64,000 nucleotides of DNA from Durusdinium trenchii. Its lineage: Eukaryota > Sar > Dinophyceae > Suessiales > Symbiodiniaceae. This document shows, piece after piece, positions 11,042 to 23,024 of the stretch. The stretch covers positions 158,008 through 222,007 of the forward strand of contig CAXAMN010005280.1 of assembly GCA_963970005.1 (NCBI GenBank), given 5' to 3'. Position numbers and translations under genes: made by a program. Each line of letters begins with the position of its first letter. Within the stretch, counting starts at the first letter, position 1. A model generated the notes under the pieces. The model was given only the letters and a program-made list of their open reading frames with translations, was not told the origin of the DNA and did not search any database.

Positions 11042-14000
11042 TCAGCGGAGTCCACGCCAGGCGCTGCTGTAGTTCCAATTCTGTCCGCCAGAGCCCCAAC
11101 TGCGTCTGCTGGAGGATGAAGCCTGCAGGCTTGGAATGGATTGCCACAACTGAATCCACTGACTGCTTTGAAATATGAACAAACAAATGACCGGTCCCAT
11201 CAAGCACAGGAAAATGCACTGGCAATTACATGCCAAAGCACTTGGTCGTCATTCCATGGATAGGAGTCCGACCCTCTTTGTCCATCTCTGCCTGCAGTGA
11301 TTGAAAAATTAAATGCTCAAGATTGACTACTGCCTGTAGTGTTACAAACATCATAAAATATCTAGGGCATTTGACCAGGCCTCATTGACTTTGCAACATT
11401 TGATGAACATGACAGTTTAGTATTATTAGCACTCAATTCAACAAGGTGTTGCAGTCTGTACTACTAGTGTTCACTCATTCAGTAGTGAGTGATCAGTGAC
11501 TTGTCCAGCCTGGCACTAAGCCCAGCTCCTTCATCAGCTCCAACTCCTGAACCTTAAGCTGCTGCAGCTTGAGTTCTTTGTCCAACTGAGCATTTTTCTG
11601 TTTGAGTTGGTCCTTCTGAGCTTTGTCCGTCTCATGGTCCGGCAGTGGTTCGGACAATGCTGCTGGATCCAGCTGTGGCTCGATAGCCTGTGCTTGTTGG
11701 ATTTCGGTGTCCAACATATTCTCGTCCTGGGCCTCCCAGTCCGGCACTTCAGGCTCCTCTAACGCATCCTCGTCCATTGGTGCGAAAGAGTCTCTGTAAT
11801 GTTTGTTTTCGTCTGGGTCCGGCGGGGAGTCCAACTGGGAATCAGCCACAGGTTCCTCCTCCTCATGAGCCTTGTCCAAATCCTCTGCACCATGTCCGTC
11901 TGGCTTCTCCTCCTCCTCCACCTCCTCCTCCTCGTCCTTAACTTTTCCAGTACCCTTCTCCTTCAGAGCCTCCTCCTCCTCCTCTGTGATGTCCGCCCAT
12001 GTTTGCCGTTTTGCCCTGTTGGCAGCATCAAGGGCCTCCTGCTGCAGCTGAATTCCCTGACCGGCTGGCGCCAGAGTGACTGCTGGCGGTGGTCCGTCCG
12101 GCTGAGTGGGGCTTTTGCGCTTCCTCGGCGGCGGCCTGTCCGACTGTTCGGCTGCTGTCCAACTGTCTTCTTCGTCCTCGTCCTGTGTCCATGCAAGCCA
12201 TGAATCACGGCGTTGATTTCTCTCAGCCTCAATTCGGTCCCAAATTACTTTCTCCTTCTCTGTGAACTCCTCCTCGTACAACATTTGTCCGGCATCAAAG
12301 TCCACAGGATGGAACCTTTCCCGAAGCTCCCTGCGGCAGTGCCTTTGCTTGGTGTCCGGCTGAATGCCCATTAGGTCCATCCTCCTGCCCCTGACAATCT
12401 TGAACGACATATACTCCTCATCATCACCTCAGCAAGTGCAAACATCTCATTGGCTTAGTGAGTTACCATACTAACTATACTATTGAATTACCCAAAAAAT
12501 GTCATAATCATCCAAAACACCTAACATAGAACAAATGCTTACTAAGTAATGAAACTGAGTTGCTCCTAGGATGCATTGACCGCTGGCCCTTGTTCCGCAA
12601 AAGCGTATAAAAGGCGTTCTTGAAGTTTCTCCAACATGGGTTTGGTCCGACTTCACCTGAGTTGGATTCAAGGAAAAAATGGCTCCAAATACCAAAGGCT
12701 GAATATATAGTCTATATTAGTAGCCCCCTTGTCAATGAACCACCACTGAAGTCTTGCGATTTCTACATCACAAATGAGAAACAAAATTCATCATTGTAGC
12801 CATGGAACGCATAAGCTGCTGAGTAGTGTCCGACGCATTGATCCGTCCCCAAGGTCCCGAAGAAGCCAGGTTGGCAAATGCCTTGTCAACCAAAGCATGT
12901 TGGGGATGAATGAATGGGTTACAAAGAAGTATAAAATAACTTAAAAAGTCAAAGGCTCACTGAATGCGAAACAGTTACAACCCATTGGTCCTCAGTGGCG
13001 TCCAGCCTGCTCAAGAGATTGGCCGACGCTGGCATCTTTTTGAGCAGCCACGCGCGAGCCTCATGGACTGTCAAGCACCAAGCAAGCAAAAGGCCAATAA
13101 CAAAATACTACATATTCTGAACTTGAACAAATTATCAATCATAAAAAACATTGAATGCTCTCAGTAAATGCCTCCAATAGTAAAATCTATGAGTCTACAT
13201 CGAAGGGACCCTCTGCAGGCCCTCATGTCGGTACTCAAACATGTTGTCCACCCAATCATCCTGTGACCAACGTCCATCTGAATCTGTGTCCGAGCAGACT
13301 GCTTCAATTTCCGGCGGCACAGGGATCTGTCCATCTCTTCCCACCCACACTTCAGATCCATCACGGAGCCTGCCATGATCGCCTGGATGCATGGTCAGTC
13401 CTAGTCCTCCTTGTGGTCCAGTCAATCTGCTTCTCGGCCGCCTCTTTGGCGCTGCTGTCCGTCTGGGATTGCCATCTGGATTGTCCGGCCTGGCTTTAGG
13501 TCTGACTGCTGGGGCTGGCAGCGGTTGGTCCGACTCTTCATCCTCGTCCGACTCTTCGTCCTGAGGCGGTCTTGGTCCCATCATCACGCGATGTGCCCTC
13601 GACACAATGTGCGTGAGCCAGTCCGCCACACTCTGTGGAACGGTGACTTTGAACCACTCCATCTCCTCTGTCCCACAGAACGTCAAGAAGCAGACTGGCG
13701 CGTCCAGCAAATGTCCCAAAATTGTCCCAAGGGTTGCTGACCGATGCCTGCCCTTGGTGCCTTGAATGACAATGTGACTGTGAGTCCAGTGAGTGTCAAC
13801 AATTATACTATGTACTGTAGTGGCAAACTGCCCTGACACTCAATCCGACCTACTCTGAAAGTCAGCTAAAGTGGTTGCAACAATGTGAGTTGATATAATC
13901 CAACAAAGGCAAGTGGCAACACATTGCGAAAATGTACTGATGATGCTCGTTCGGCAGGGTCCGCTTAATGACAGTCAGCTGTGCAAGAAGAGAAACCAAT

Positions 14001-15141
14001 GCAGGTACCAGATCCTCTTGGTCCAGCCGTATGAGAGCGTCCAGCACAGCCCAATTGTGGGAGGGGCAGCCTTGGTGAGTCATGAACATAGTACTACCAA
14101 GTTCAAGCTGTAGCACTTCCCTGAAATATTCTGACAGTTTTGCGCATCCATGCCTCCTTTCATTACCAACAACACCAATGAACAAAGTGCTGAAGTGCAT
14201 CATTTTGCCAAACAGTGACACCTCAGACCAGGGTGTGGTGGTGATCAATATACTACGTGAAACACATTCAAAACTGTACTATCATCAGAAAAGTTAACTA
14301 TTAAATATGTATAGACATGTTCTTAAATAATATATTTTTATCTATCAACAATCCTGTCCTTGTTTACTAGACTGGAATGGAACCCTGAACCTATGTTCAA
14401 TTGTGCTGGTCCTGGTAACACTGAGGAGATTATAGAGTCGGACACCAAGTCGTACTGAAGACCCTCAAGTATATGTACATGGGGGCAACGCACCAGAACG
14501 TGGACATACGAGCGATGATGCCAAGCGACCCAGATAAGCACACGGACAAAAGAGGTGCCTTATCATAATTGTTAAATTTGTTGTCTTTTAGTTTGCCCCA
14601 GCCCTCCACTCAATCAATATTTCCAATATGTTAGAAGATTTGTTGCCAACGACCTTGGCCCCGCAACTGGCAACTTCAGAAGATGGTTCCACATGCCAAA
14701 TAGTTCAAGTCAATAAGTCAAGTATGTTGTTTCATCCACTACTGCAAAGTCATACAACTCAATAGTAGGTTCGAAGAACATGCATTCAACAACATCTTAC
14801 AAGCCAAGCACCTGACTCTCCCTGACCCAAATCTTATAACATTGAAGATGTGTCAAAAAGATTGTGACTCTGTGACTGTGTCCATTCATATGTTTGGCAT
14901 TCAACTGTAATATTCCTCATTGCTTCAGCCTGCAACTGATGCAACCCAAGACTCCTCGTCCTTTGGTGTCCACGTACTCCCAGTCCGCCCCATAAGCAAC
15001 AATTGCCAAGCCCGGAAGTGCCAAATCCTCGCCCGGCTGATTCACAAGCTCCGGCATCATTGTGTCATCCTGGTTGTAGTCCAGCTTCCCCCTGCTCCGG
15101 GCCCTCGGAACCCTTGACATTGTCCGGCAAAGGAAGTACAA
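11042..15141 (-). CDS. Multi-exon hypothetical gene, paralogue 1 of a tandem pair
   Basis: Minus segments in order. 15.12-14.92 kb has LALPGLAIVAYGADWEYVDT. About 14.07-13.89 kb has GCPSHNWAVLDALIRL. 13839-13195 has TLGTILGHLLDAPVCFLTFC, then an acidic/Pro-rich linker and LTMHPGDHGRL. About 13060-12985 has ARAWLLKKMPASANLLSRL. About 12890-12820 has AFANLASSGPWGR. About 12640-12580 has WRNFKNAFYTLLRNKGQRS. 12410-11493 has SFKIVRGRRMDLMG, a Glu-rich centre, and a C-terminal coiled coil LQQLKVQELELMKEL. A possible last exon, about 11170-11050, reads SSSSRRSWGSGGQNWNYSS. Each of the first seven has a diverged counterpart in the same order in the 16686-20709 gene. The small exon at 13.0 kb is flanked by GAG|GC and GTTGTAACT just as in its paralogue, which supports the exon limits. 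Conservation across two copies is the evidence that these are real exons. Function unknown; the charged coiled-coil tail suggests protein-protein contacts. Confidence 0.55.
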
Positions 15142-16685
15142 CTATAATATGTTCAGCTGAAGTACGTCTGAAAGTGGCTGAGTACGTTGAAGTATGGTAT
15201 GTCTGATAAATGAAATAGTACATCTATGACATGAATGAAATATTGACATGGACTGTGAATGAACATTTGTCACCTTTAAACATTTGACATGGACTATGGC
15301 ATTTCCCATCTCCATGGGTGTGAGTCAGTGTGTGTGAGCTGAGTTAGTGTGTGAGCTGCCTGCTTGCATTTTCAACTCTTTGCTGGCTGGAGCCGCTCAT
15401 CGGTCTGCAGCATCTCAACAATAAAGACTCCAACAAATGATTCACATCAACCCTTCAATTGCTCACTGAGTGCTATCAATTCATGTACATACTTTCTTAA
15501 TCTAGTGTGTGTCAATGTCGTTCAGTGGACAGAAACTGCAGAGGGACACAGTTTCATCAAAGCTGAACCACCCTGATTCAATTGGCCAATGGCGCCTTCA
15601 TGTGGTCCAGCAAAAGAGCTACCAATGTCAAGCCTCATGGTCGGCCGAAGAAAAGGACACTGTGACTAGTTTGGATCAACAGTAGTGGTCAATGGTATTC
15701 TTCAAGGAACCATTTGTTGATGCATGGAATGTATGTGACCATATACATTTTCTTTAGCAACATGAAGCTGTATGTTCAGCAATAAACTGAGCAATGTTCT
15801 TAACATATTGCTGAGCTGCTGGAAGTAAAGGAGGTGCCCAACTACCCAATCATCAAACTGCAACAAACCCCAACCCAATAAGCTCCTAATTTGTTCGAGA
15901 CAGCAAGCAACACATTCTGACATTATTTAAGCGGCATCTCAGAATGAACGCAGTTAACAAACAAAAGATCCGCACTGAATTCAAGGTTTAGCTTGTCCGG
16001 CACAAAACATTAAAATATCAACTGCTGGCAGCAATAACACCTCCAAATCAACTTTACAATAAATACAACAGCTTCACTTGGAACAGGCAATACTTCAAGA
16101 CCTGGCCCGAATTCCCTGTAGTCTATAATCCGAAATGAGCCTCTTTGTCCAGCCCTGGCCAAATGCACCTGCATAGGGAAAGAATCGAGCAGTTTTAAGA
16201 TCTAGATTTTTCGTTCAGCTAAGCAAGTCAGCCACGAAGACACGAAGATATATGGACACTGCCGAACAAAAACTCATGATAGATTGCATTGCATGTACTG
16301 AGACTACATCGCGTACACAACATAAATCACTTCAATCATAAAATACATACAGGTCTGCAGCCAAAGCAATCACTGTTTTTGCCAGATGGCAAGCGAAATG
16401 TCGGTCCACATTTGTGGACATAGAATCAAAATTGTCCGACTTGTTCGACTACTTACCGTATGTCATTGTTAATCCTTTCTTCCCTTTGTACATATCCATT
16501 TCAGAAGCATCCGAGATCTGCTGCTCCTTGAATAGGTTTGACGATTCTCAATATTGGAACTAGTTTTCTTATGACTGCGCATATGTATCTAAATGGCTTG
16601 CCTTGCAAATCAACACATTGTATTGTATATATATATATTTGTTTAAAATGAATAGAAACTAAAACCCACCAATAGCACCGCTTAC
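15142..16685. other. Spacer between the two paralogues; duplicated upstream patch at about 15.57-15.66 kb
   Basis: No independent gene. About 15570-15660 is alignable with about 21060-21145 (shared GGTCCAG...AAGAGCT.CCA and CCTCA blocks). It therefore belongs to the same tandem duplication and may be a further 5' exon: in minus it reads RLDIGSSFAGPHEGAIG, whereas the 21-kb copy has an in-frame TGA at the equivalent Phe. A short TA repeat occurs at about 16628-16640. Confidence 0.5.
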
Positions 16686-19600
16686 TTAATTAATGTAAGA
16701 CACCTGCATGCCCCTCTGCTCCATGTCCTGCCACTCTGTGTCACCTTTTGCACCTTTTTCACCTTTTCCATAATAATATCTTCTGTCATAGACCGCAAAG
16801 TCCTGCCTGTAGTTCTCCGGCACCCTTCGAGGGCCTTTTCCGTGATACCACTCATACTCATAGTCATACTCCGGCCTCCAGTAATGTGGTCCGCCTTTGC
16901 CTTTGCCACGGTGGAACCAGTAGTCCGACTCAGAGTAGTCCTGCTCAGATTCCTCCATATACTCACTGCCCGACCTCTGGCCACTGGCAGCTGGCCTTGA
17001 CCATCTTGTGCCTACCACTTGTGGAAGGTTAACAATCCAGCTCAATGAAATCCATTGGTGGGAACCCCCTTGTGCTTTCAGTGAATTCATTACTCATTGT
17101 TTCAAGGTTCATTGCTGGGCTCAGTTCTAAACAATTAAAAAACATTAGATTCAACATATAACTTTCAACTTTATAAGCATGACCCCAGCCTTTTTGTTCA
17201 CTTGCTCCAGTGCTAGATTCAGCTTCAGCAAGTTCCTTCTTCAGCTCCAACTCTCTGACCCTCAGCTGCCGGAGCGCAATCTCCTTCTCCATCATTTCAC
17301 TTGATTTGTCCGACAATTCAAGTCCATCTCCTGAGCTGGCAGGCTTGTCCAACTGCACTGGTTGCTTGTTGCCCTTCTGCGGGTCCGGCTTTTCAGTTGC
17401 CGGAGGAGGTGGCGGAGGCAAGTGATCGAATTCCGCCTCCTCCTGTTTGTCCTGCTTTGGTGGCTCTGGCGGCTTCGGCTTTGGGTCCTGCTGCTTCGAC
17501 TGAGTTGGAAAGGCCTTGAACGGCTCTGTTGGCTTAGGCTTGCTGGGGGTGTCCGGCTTTGGCATTGGCTTGACCGCTGGCTTGGATGGTGGTCCGACAG
17601 GTGGTCCAAAGAGTCCGCCTGGTCCTTTGGCTTTCCCCTTGGCTTTGGCCTGCTCTGCTTCGGCCGCCAATCTGTCCGATTGGGTCATCAAAAATAGTCT
17701 GCCCTTCTGGGAGTCGAATGCCTGTCCCTTTCCATTGTCCGGCGTAATGTCCGACTGTTAGATGTTTGGGTCCAGCTCTACCAAATGCTCCTCCTTCTGC
17801 ACTGTCCACATGTCCGTCTCCTCTTTTGACCAAATAGTAGTGTGCCAAAATCTCCGTCCTTGATCAATGTCCTCGTCCAAGTGCTTGGTGATCTCCCCAG
17901 GAAATGCTCGTGTCCGTTTGTTCTCCGGCACTCCTTGTGCGTCCAGCCTCCGGCCTCGAGCGAGCTTGTAGCTGATGAACTCTTCATCATCGCCTGCAGG
18001 TTGATTCAATCATATTCAGTCACATGAACTCACCCTTGCAAAATATTTAGAGTAATTCTTCAGTTGCATGTTTATTAGGATAGGTGAAAGACATTGAGAA
18101 ACTGAACAATCAAACAAAGCAAATAGGAATCCAAACAACTAGAAAAAACACAATGGCAAAGAACAAAGGTTGCCCACCAACATCAATGCCAGTGGCTCTT
18201 AGGGTGCATTGCCCGTCTTGACTTGCTAAGCAAGATCTTAAAAAAAGCAGAGCGAAAGTTCTCCCAGATAGGTGCAGTACCTTTTCCCTGTCCGATTCCA
18301 AGATTGTACTGTCCTTAGTATGCCAATGTCTAAACAATCTGTACAGTATGACTTGAAAGGAAGCTATTGAGAATACTGGATGCATCGTCAAAGAAAAATC
18401 ATTCACAGGTATATCAAAATAAATACTCAGCTGAAACCCAGGAACTGCAAAGCTGGTCCGTCGAGTCTGCCAATATATGTCGGCCCCAAGGGCCCTTTCC
18501 GCAAATATTTGCTGCCAACTTAGCTAGAGCAAATGTCACAAACAAAGGAACAGCTGGCAGAAGAATAGAAACAACACCAAAAGTTCACAAGTAAAGTAGT
18601 GCAAGTTACAACCCACATGTCCTCCGTGCAGTCCATCCTGACCATCATTGAGGCCGTCGCAGGAAGATTCCGAAGAATAAATGTCCGGGCCTCAACTCAA
18701 ACATTTAATATCAAGCATACCAACGAATATTAAACTTTGGCTGCTGCATTCTTACTGACAATCTAATGACTATTGGAAAACCTCACTCACTACAACAAAA
18801 CAACAACTTTATTGAACATGGGACATGACATGGCTCTAAACAGTAGACTGACAGAAGAAAAATAGTTGCACTAAAATCAATCCAATCAAAGTGACCTGTC
18901 GCACCGCGTCCATCCGGAATTGGAACATCATATTGATATTGTCCGGCGAAAATCCTGATCTCCACTCCTTGGAAGGTGGCCTCATCCCGAGTGGGATTGG
19001 CACCTCTCCAGTTGGTCCGACAACAGCTGTTCCATAGTTTGTGTTGCCCTGGTCGCCTGGATGCATGACCACCCCAGCGCCAAACCTAGTAGGTCCACTA
19101 AGTTTGGGAACAACTTTTTGTCCGGCTTGTTCGCTAGAGGTTGACTCCACCTTCGATGGGATGCTCTCCTCAGGAGTGTTGTCCGGCTTGGGTACTAATT
19201 GTCCTCGAAGAAGTTTGTCCACCTTGAGGCTCAGCTCCACAAGTGGCTGCATTTTCTCCGTCGGCAGCACGGGAGTCCACCACTCCGGCTTCGCTGTCCC
19301 GCAAAAACTCAAGAAGGTGACCGGGCATTGCAGCAAGGCACCCAAACATGTCCCAAGAAAGGCCGACTGCATCATGCCCGTCTCACCTCAAGCATTGACT
19401 GACTCAAACTAGATTGGTATAATGCTTATTAAACTGATTCTTCTGCAAACAATTCGCAGTTCAAGACTAACACTACTAGTACCCCACCAAGCGTTCACAA
19501 ACAAATCAGCCCATCCAGGACAAAACTACAACAATTGATTATTCTCTCTGACCAGGGCGCAGTAAAGTCCGACCAGAATTTCATGGTCTTTGTCCGGCGT

Positions 19601-20709
19601 GGTCCTTATTATTGCCCTCATCGTGGCCAAAGCAAAGACCACAGCCTCCCTCCAATGAAGACTCTTGCTCGTCAAAGTCTCCAGCCGCTCCAAATTGTGC
19701 GATGGGCAGCCTCAGTCACCAAAACTTAATCACAACTGACAAAGCATGCTGCTCTATTTCGATTAAATTGAATTCAGTCGGAAATCAAACAAAAGACACA
19801 TAGTGAACTGCTGCTCTTAATTAAAGTAAGCAGCCCTTCTCACTTTGTTCCACAAAAATTCTCCTGACCCATCAAGCATGGGCATAAAGTGTTCCGTGTC
19901 CAACTGAATCAGTGTTGCAGAACCGTAGATGAACTGGAACACATGGGGTACGACCGTAGCGCCAGGTCCCCATTCTTAGCTCACACAATTGGCCAACTTG
20001 AGTTTAGTCATTGTACACAAACACATGTACTGTACATATTTGGCCTGTCTAAAACTGTGGTTGTCTAAGTTGCAAGAACACTTATTAATATCTTTTCAGC
20101 ATGATTGTGATCCTTTTCTGTTTCAATGGTGGCAAAACAATTTGTCGATGATTTCAATGAGACTGTGGCATGAAAGAATAGGTGCTGACTTGATGAGGCA
20201 CTGCTCACAAACATTGTGATTTAAGCATTCACTGTCTAAAAAGTCAAGTTTTGGAAGAATCATACATACAAGCAAATAGACCTGATGAATTCATGCAACA
20301 CACGTTTTCAAATGAGTCACATTGATGTCAAAATCTTCTTTTGAAGACCTGATATTCAAAAAAAGAGTTCACATTGATTGGAGTCAGTGCCAAACCAAAT
20401 TACACTTGCAACTGAGACTCCATTTCCACGGGTAACATCCTCATATTCATGGCCCGACCCATAAATGACCAGCTTGAGGCCCGGCAAACGGCATATGCCA
20501 TTAGTCGTCTTGTTCGTGATCTTGATTGGGTCCATCACATTGTCCAGCTTATAGTCCTTCGGCCCTCGAATCACTTCCGCAGGATCCGGTTCCATGGCAG
20601 CGATGCCGATTGTCCAGTTGTCCAGTTGTAGTGAAGGTTTGTCCAGTTGTCCAGCAATGGTTTGTGAAGGTGAAAGTTTGTGAAGGTTTGTTGCTGTTGA
20701 TCTCAACAT
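16686..20709 (-). CDS. Multi-exon hypothetical gene, paralogue 2 of the tandem pair
   Basis: Minus segments in order. About 20640-20400 has KDYKLDNVMDPIKITNKTTN and LPGLKLVIYGSGHEYED. About 19980-19820 has VPHVFQFIYGSATLIQLDTE and MLDGSGEFLWNKV. About 19715-19545 has GCPSHNLERLETL. 19375 to about 18890 has AFLGTCLGALLQCPVTFLSF and VVMHPGDQGNTNYG. About 18690-18612 has ARTFILRNLPATASMMVRM. About 18530-18450 has GKGPWGRHILADSTD. About 18280-18190 has WENFRSAFFKILLSKSRRA. About 18009-17790 has EFISYKLARGRRLDAQG. 17691-17190 is Pro/Lys-rich and ends in a coiled coil (LRQLRVRELELKKELAEAES). The last, about 17010-16686, is Gly/Lys/Tyr/Glu-rich (SEYMEESEQDYSESDYWFHR, YYYGKGEKG). Compared with paralogue 1, the acidic middle is replaced by a Pro/Lys-rich one, and the tail is longer and Tyr-rich. 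The most conserved words are GCPSHN, FCGT, MHPGD, GPWGR and RGRR. Confidence 0.55.
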
Positions 20710-21560
20710 ATTTTCACATGTTGCACTACTTCATGTTGCCATATTTCAATTGACCTAACTACCTTTGTAACTCTATGCTATGTGTTTTAGGGCATCAGGG
20801 TCTTCTGGGAATCTATGTCGAATGTGTGTGTGTGTCTGTGAGCTGCTGGGTGCCTTCTGACTGAGCTGGCATCCTGATTGAGCACATCTGTCTGCAAACA
20901 TGAAGGTTTCAATGAACAAGTGCTGACTGACTCTCAAATGTGAATGAACCTTTAGCTTTGAATTGTCAATGCAAGCTGAAATGAGGTTGTCACTGCTGGT
21001 TGCAAACTAGCAGCCTCTAAACAAACAACTTCTGTCCAGCTGCCCTCCCATACTACCCTCAAACGATCACCCAAGTGCACCTCCATTGGTCCAGGTCAAG
21101 AGCTGCCAGAGTCTGGCCTCAATTCAGTTGACTTGAAGAGAAACATGCCTAGTTGCAACCACAACCTAATATTATGTATGTTGAAAGGAAAAGTTAACCA
21201 ACCTAACAGAATGGTTCATTGACAAGTGTGCCAGAATAAGCAAGTGCCTGAGTGGTTAAATTGTTGCAAAACGTTACTTTAGATTGCTCTGTCTGACTCA
21301 CTGCTCCTGAGGTCCCATGACTCAGTGCCTGCACCAATTTGACCTCGTTTGGAATTCTGCAAGAGGGGACAACACTCAATCCTCAAGAGGCCACTCTAAG
21401 ACAAGTTGTGGCATGACTTGTGAATGTGAGGGATTCTGACGACAGTCACAAGCCACTCAATGAACCAAAACAGGAATGTGCATTCTGCTGTTCTGACTCC
21501 CTGATTCCCCAATTTAGTTTCAATTTGCAAATACAAGACAAACCCAATGCACAATCCCCT
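20710..21560. other. Upstream flank of paralogue 2, no gene seen
   Basis: Contains a short GT run near 20825 and the duplicated patch at about 21060-21145 shared with 15.6 kb. No supported open frame. Confidence 0.45.
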
Positions 21561-21564
21561 TCTT

Positions 21565-23024
21565 TTACTGAAAGCGATTATCAATCTGATGATGTCCGAC
21601 TTCAGGTTGTCTGTCCGGAAATCTCAAGATTTCGTCAATGTCCTGGCGAATGTCCGACGAATCGACCATCATGTCCACCAATGACTCTACTCGATCACAG
21701 TGATCAGCCTCATAGCCACTGCTCGCCGCAGGGTTAGGCCCAAGTCCAGGAGGAGGTGGAGGCAACCAAAGCGATGTGGGGATGTCCAACTGCTGCTCCG
21801 TCAACAGAATGTTCAAGGGGAATGGGACCAGCTTAAGTCCATTGGCCAAGAAGACAAGAGTACCTTTGCCCATCTGAGGATTCACACAAACTGAGTCAGT
21901 GAGTAGTGACATTTCCGCTGACTGACTGACATTCCTTCAAAAAACAAATGACAAAAATAGTTAATATGGCCCAAGTGAGACACTGTGTTGTCCTTCCTGG
22001 CGCACACTGTAAAAGTCCGGCCTGCGGAATGCATGCTTTGTCCTATAGGTCCGGCCTCTGTATGGCACCAGCACCTCTTGGGGTGGGCCCGACAAGTAGC
22101 GGTGGTCTGCATACTCAGCGAAGTGGTACTCTGAGACCTGGTCCCTCTCACAACCTGTCCGGCACATCACCTCTTCTGCGTGCTCAACAGACCAGTCCAG
22201 CAAACGAAGCCGCTGCCGCGTAAGGAGACGGTCCGACGCAATCCTGAGCTTTTGAAAACTTTGCAATCGTATATAAGGTGTCAGTGAATTGAGGGCAAGC
22301 ATGTTTCTATGGCAGGAACTTTGCATTCAACCAAGCTGCCTTAGCAAATTGTGCTGACTGGCATTGTCCAGTGGCACAACAAATTCGCCTGGTGCATAAT
22401 GCCTCAGCCATCAGGTTGGTGCCTGATTCTCTGTCCCTTGAGCATCTGAACAGTCACATCAAGTAAACTAGACAGAAATGTTTTAAAAAGATAACGAAAC
22501 TGATGAAGTCAATGATTTCCAGCAGCCAAGCAACTGGAACCTGCATTCATGTGCTTCTCCATGTTCTAATGACAAGCGCGCCAGAAGAAGCAGGCACCTG
22601 AGTGGTTATACAAATTGTTGCAACACTTACTTAAGATCGATTCAACAGCTTAAGCAAGGCAATAAATTGATTTTTAGATGCGCCACATCAAAAGCATAAA
22701 CTTTAAGGTATTGCAGCTTTAAGGAAAACACATTATATAATGGCTGTGAACGATGCTGAAACAGCCAAGGTTCAAGTCCGGCATGGTCATGAATCGCCGG
22801 ATCTGCTCCTCGGAGAAGTTCACATTGCACGCTGCAAAGTATTGCCTGCAAACTGATGGAGTCAGCTCCACGAGGCACACATGTTGTCCTGGCTCAGTGG
22901 GTGGGTCCGGCTCTGTCCACTCTTCTCTAATAAGAAAAGGCCCATGTGCAAAACGGCCCGTGTGGTCCGACGCTTCAAAAACCATACTTTCGGCTTGGCC
23001 CATGTGCGCTGCCCGACAATGCAA
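21565..23024 (-). CDS. Hypothetical protein, at least 3 exons
   Basis: Three coding-like minus blocks. 23024 to about 22750 has HTGRFAHGPFLIREEWTEPD and VELTPSVCRQYFAACNVNFS, EEQIRRFMTMPDLN. About 22260-21960 has SDRLLTRQRLRLLDWSVEHA and YADHRYLSGPPQEVLVPYRG, RTYRTKHAFRRPDFYSVRQ. About 21900-21570 is Pro-rich in the middle (SLWLPPPPPGLGPNP) followed by SSDIRQDIDEILRFPDRQP. The order suggests one gene; exon limits are approximate. I do not recognise the family. It lies directly upstream of the paralogue pair in the same orientation, so it may be the 5' part of the adjacent gene instead of a separate one. GYCGGAC words occur in all three blocks. Confidence 0.45.
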
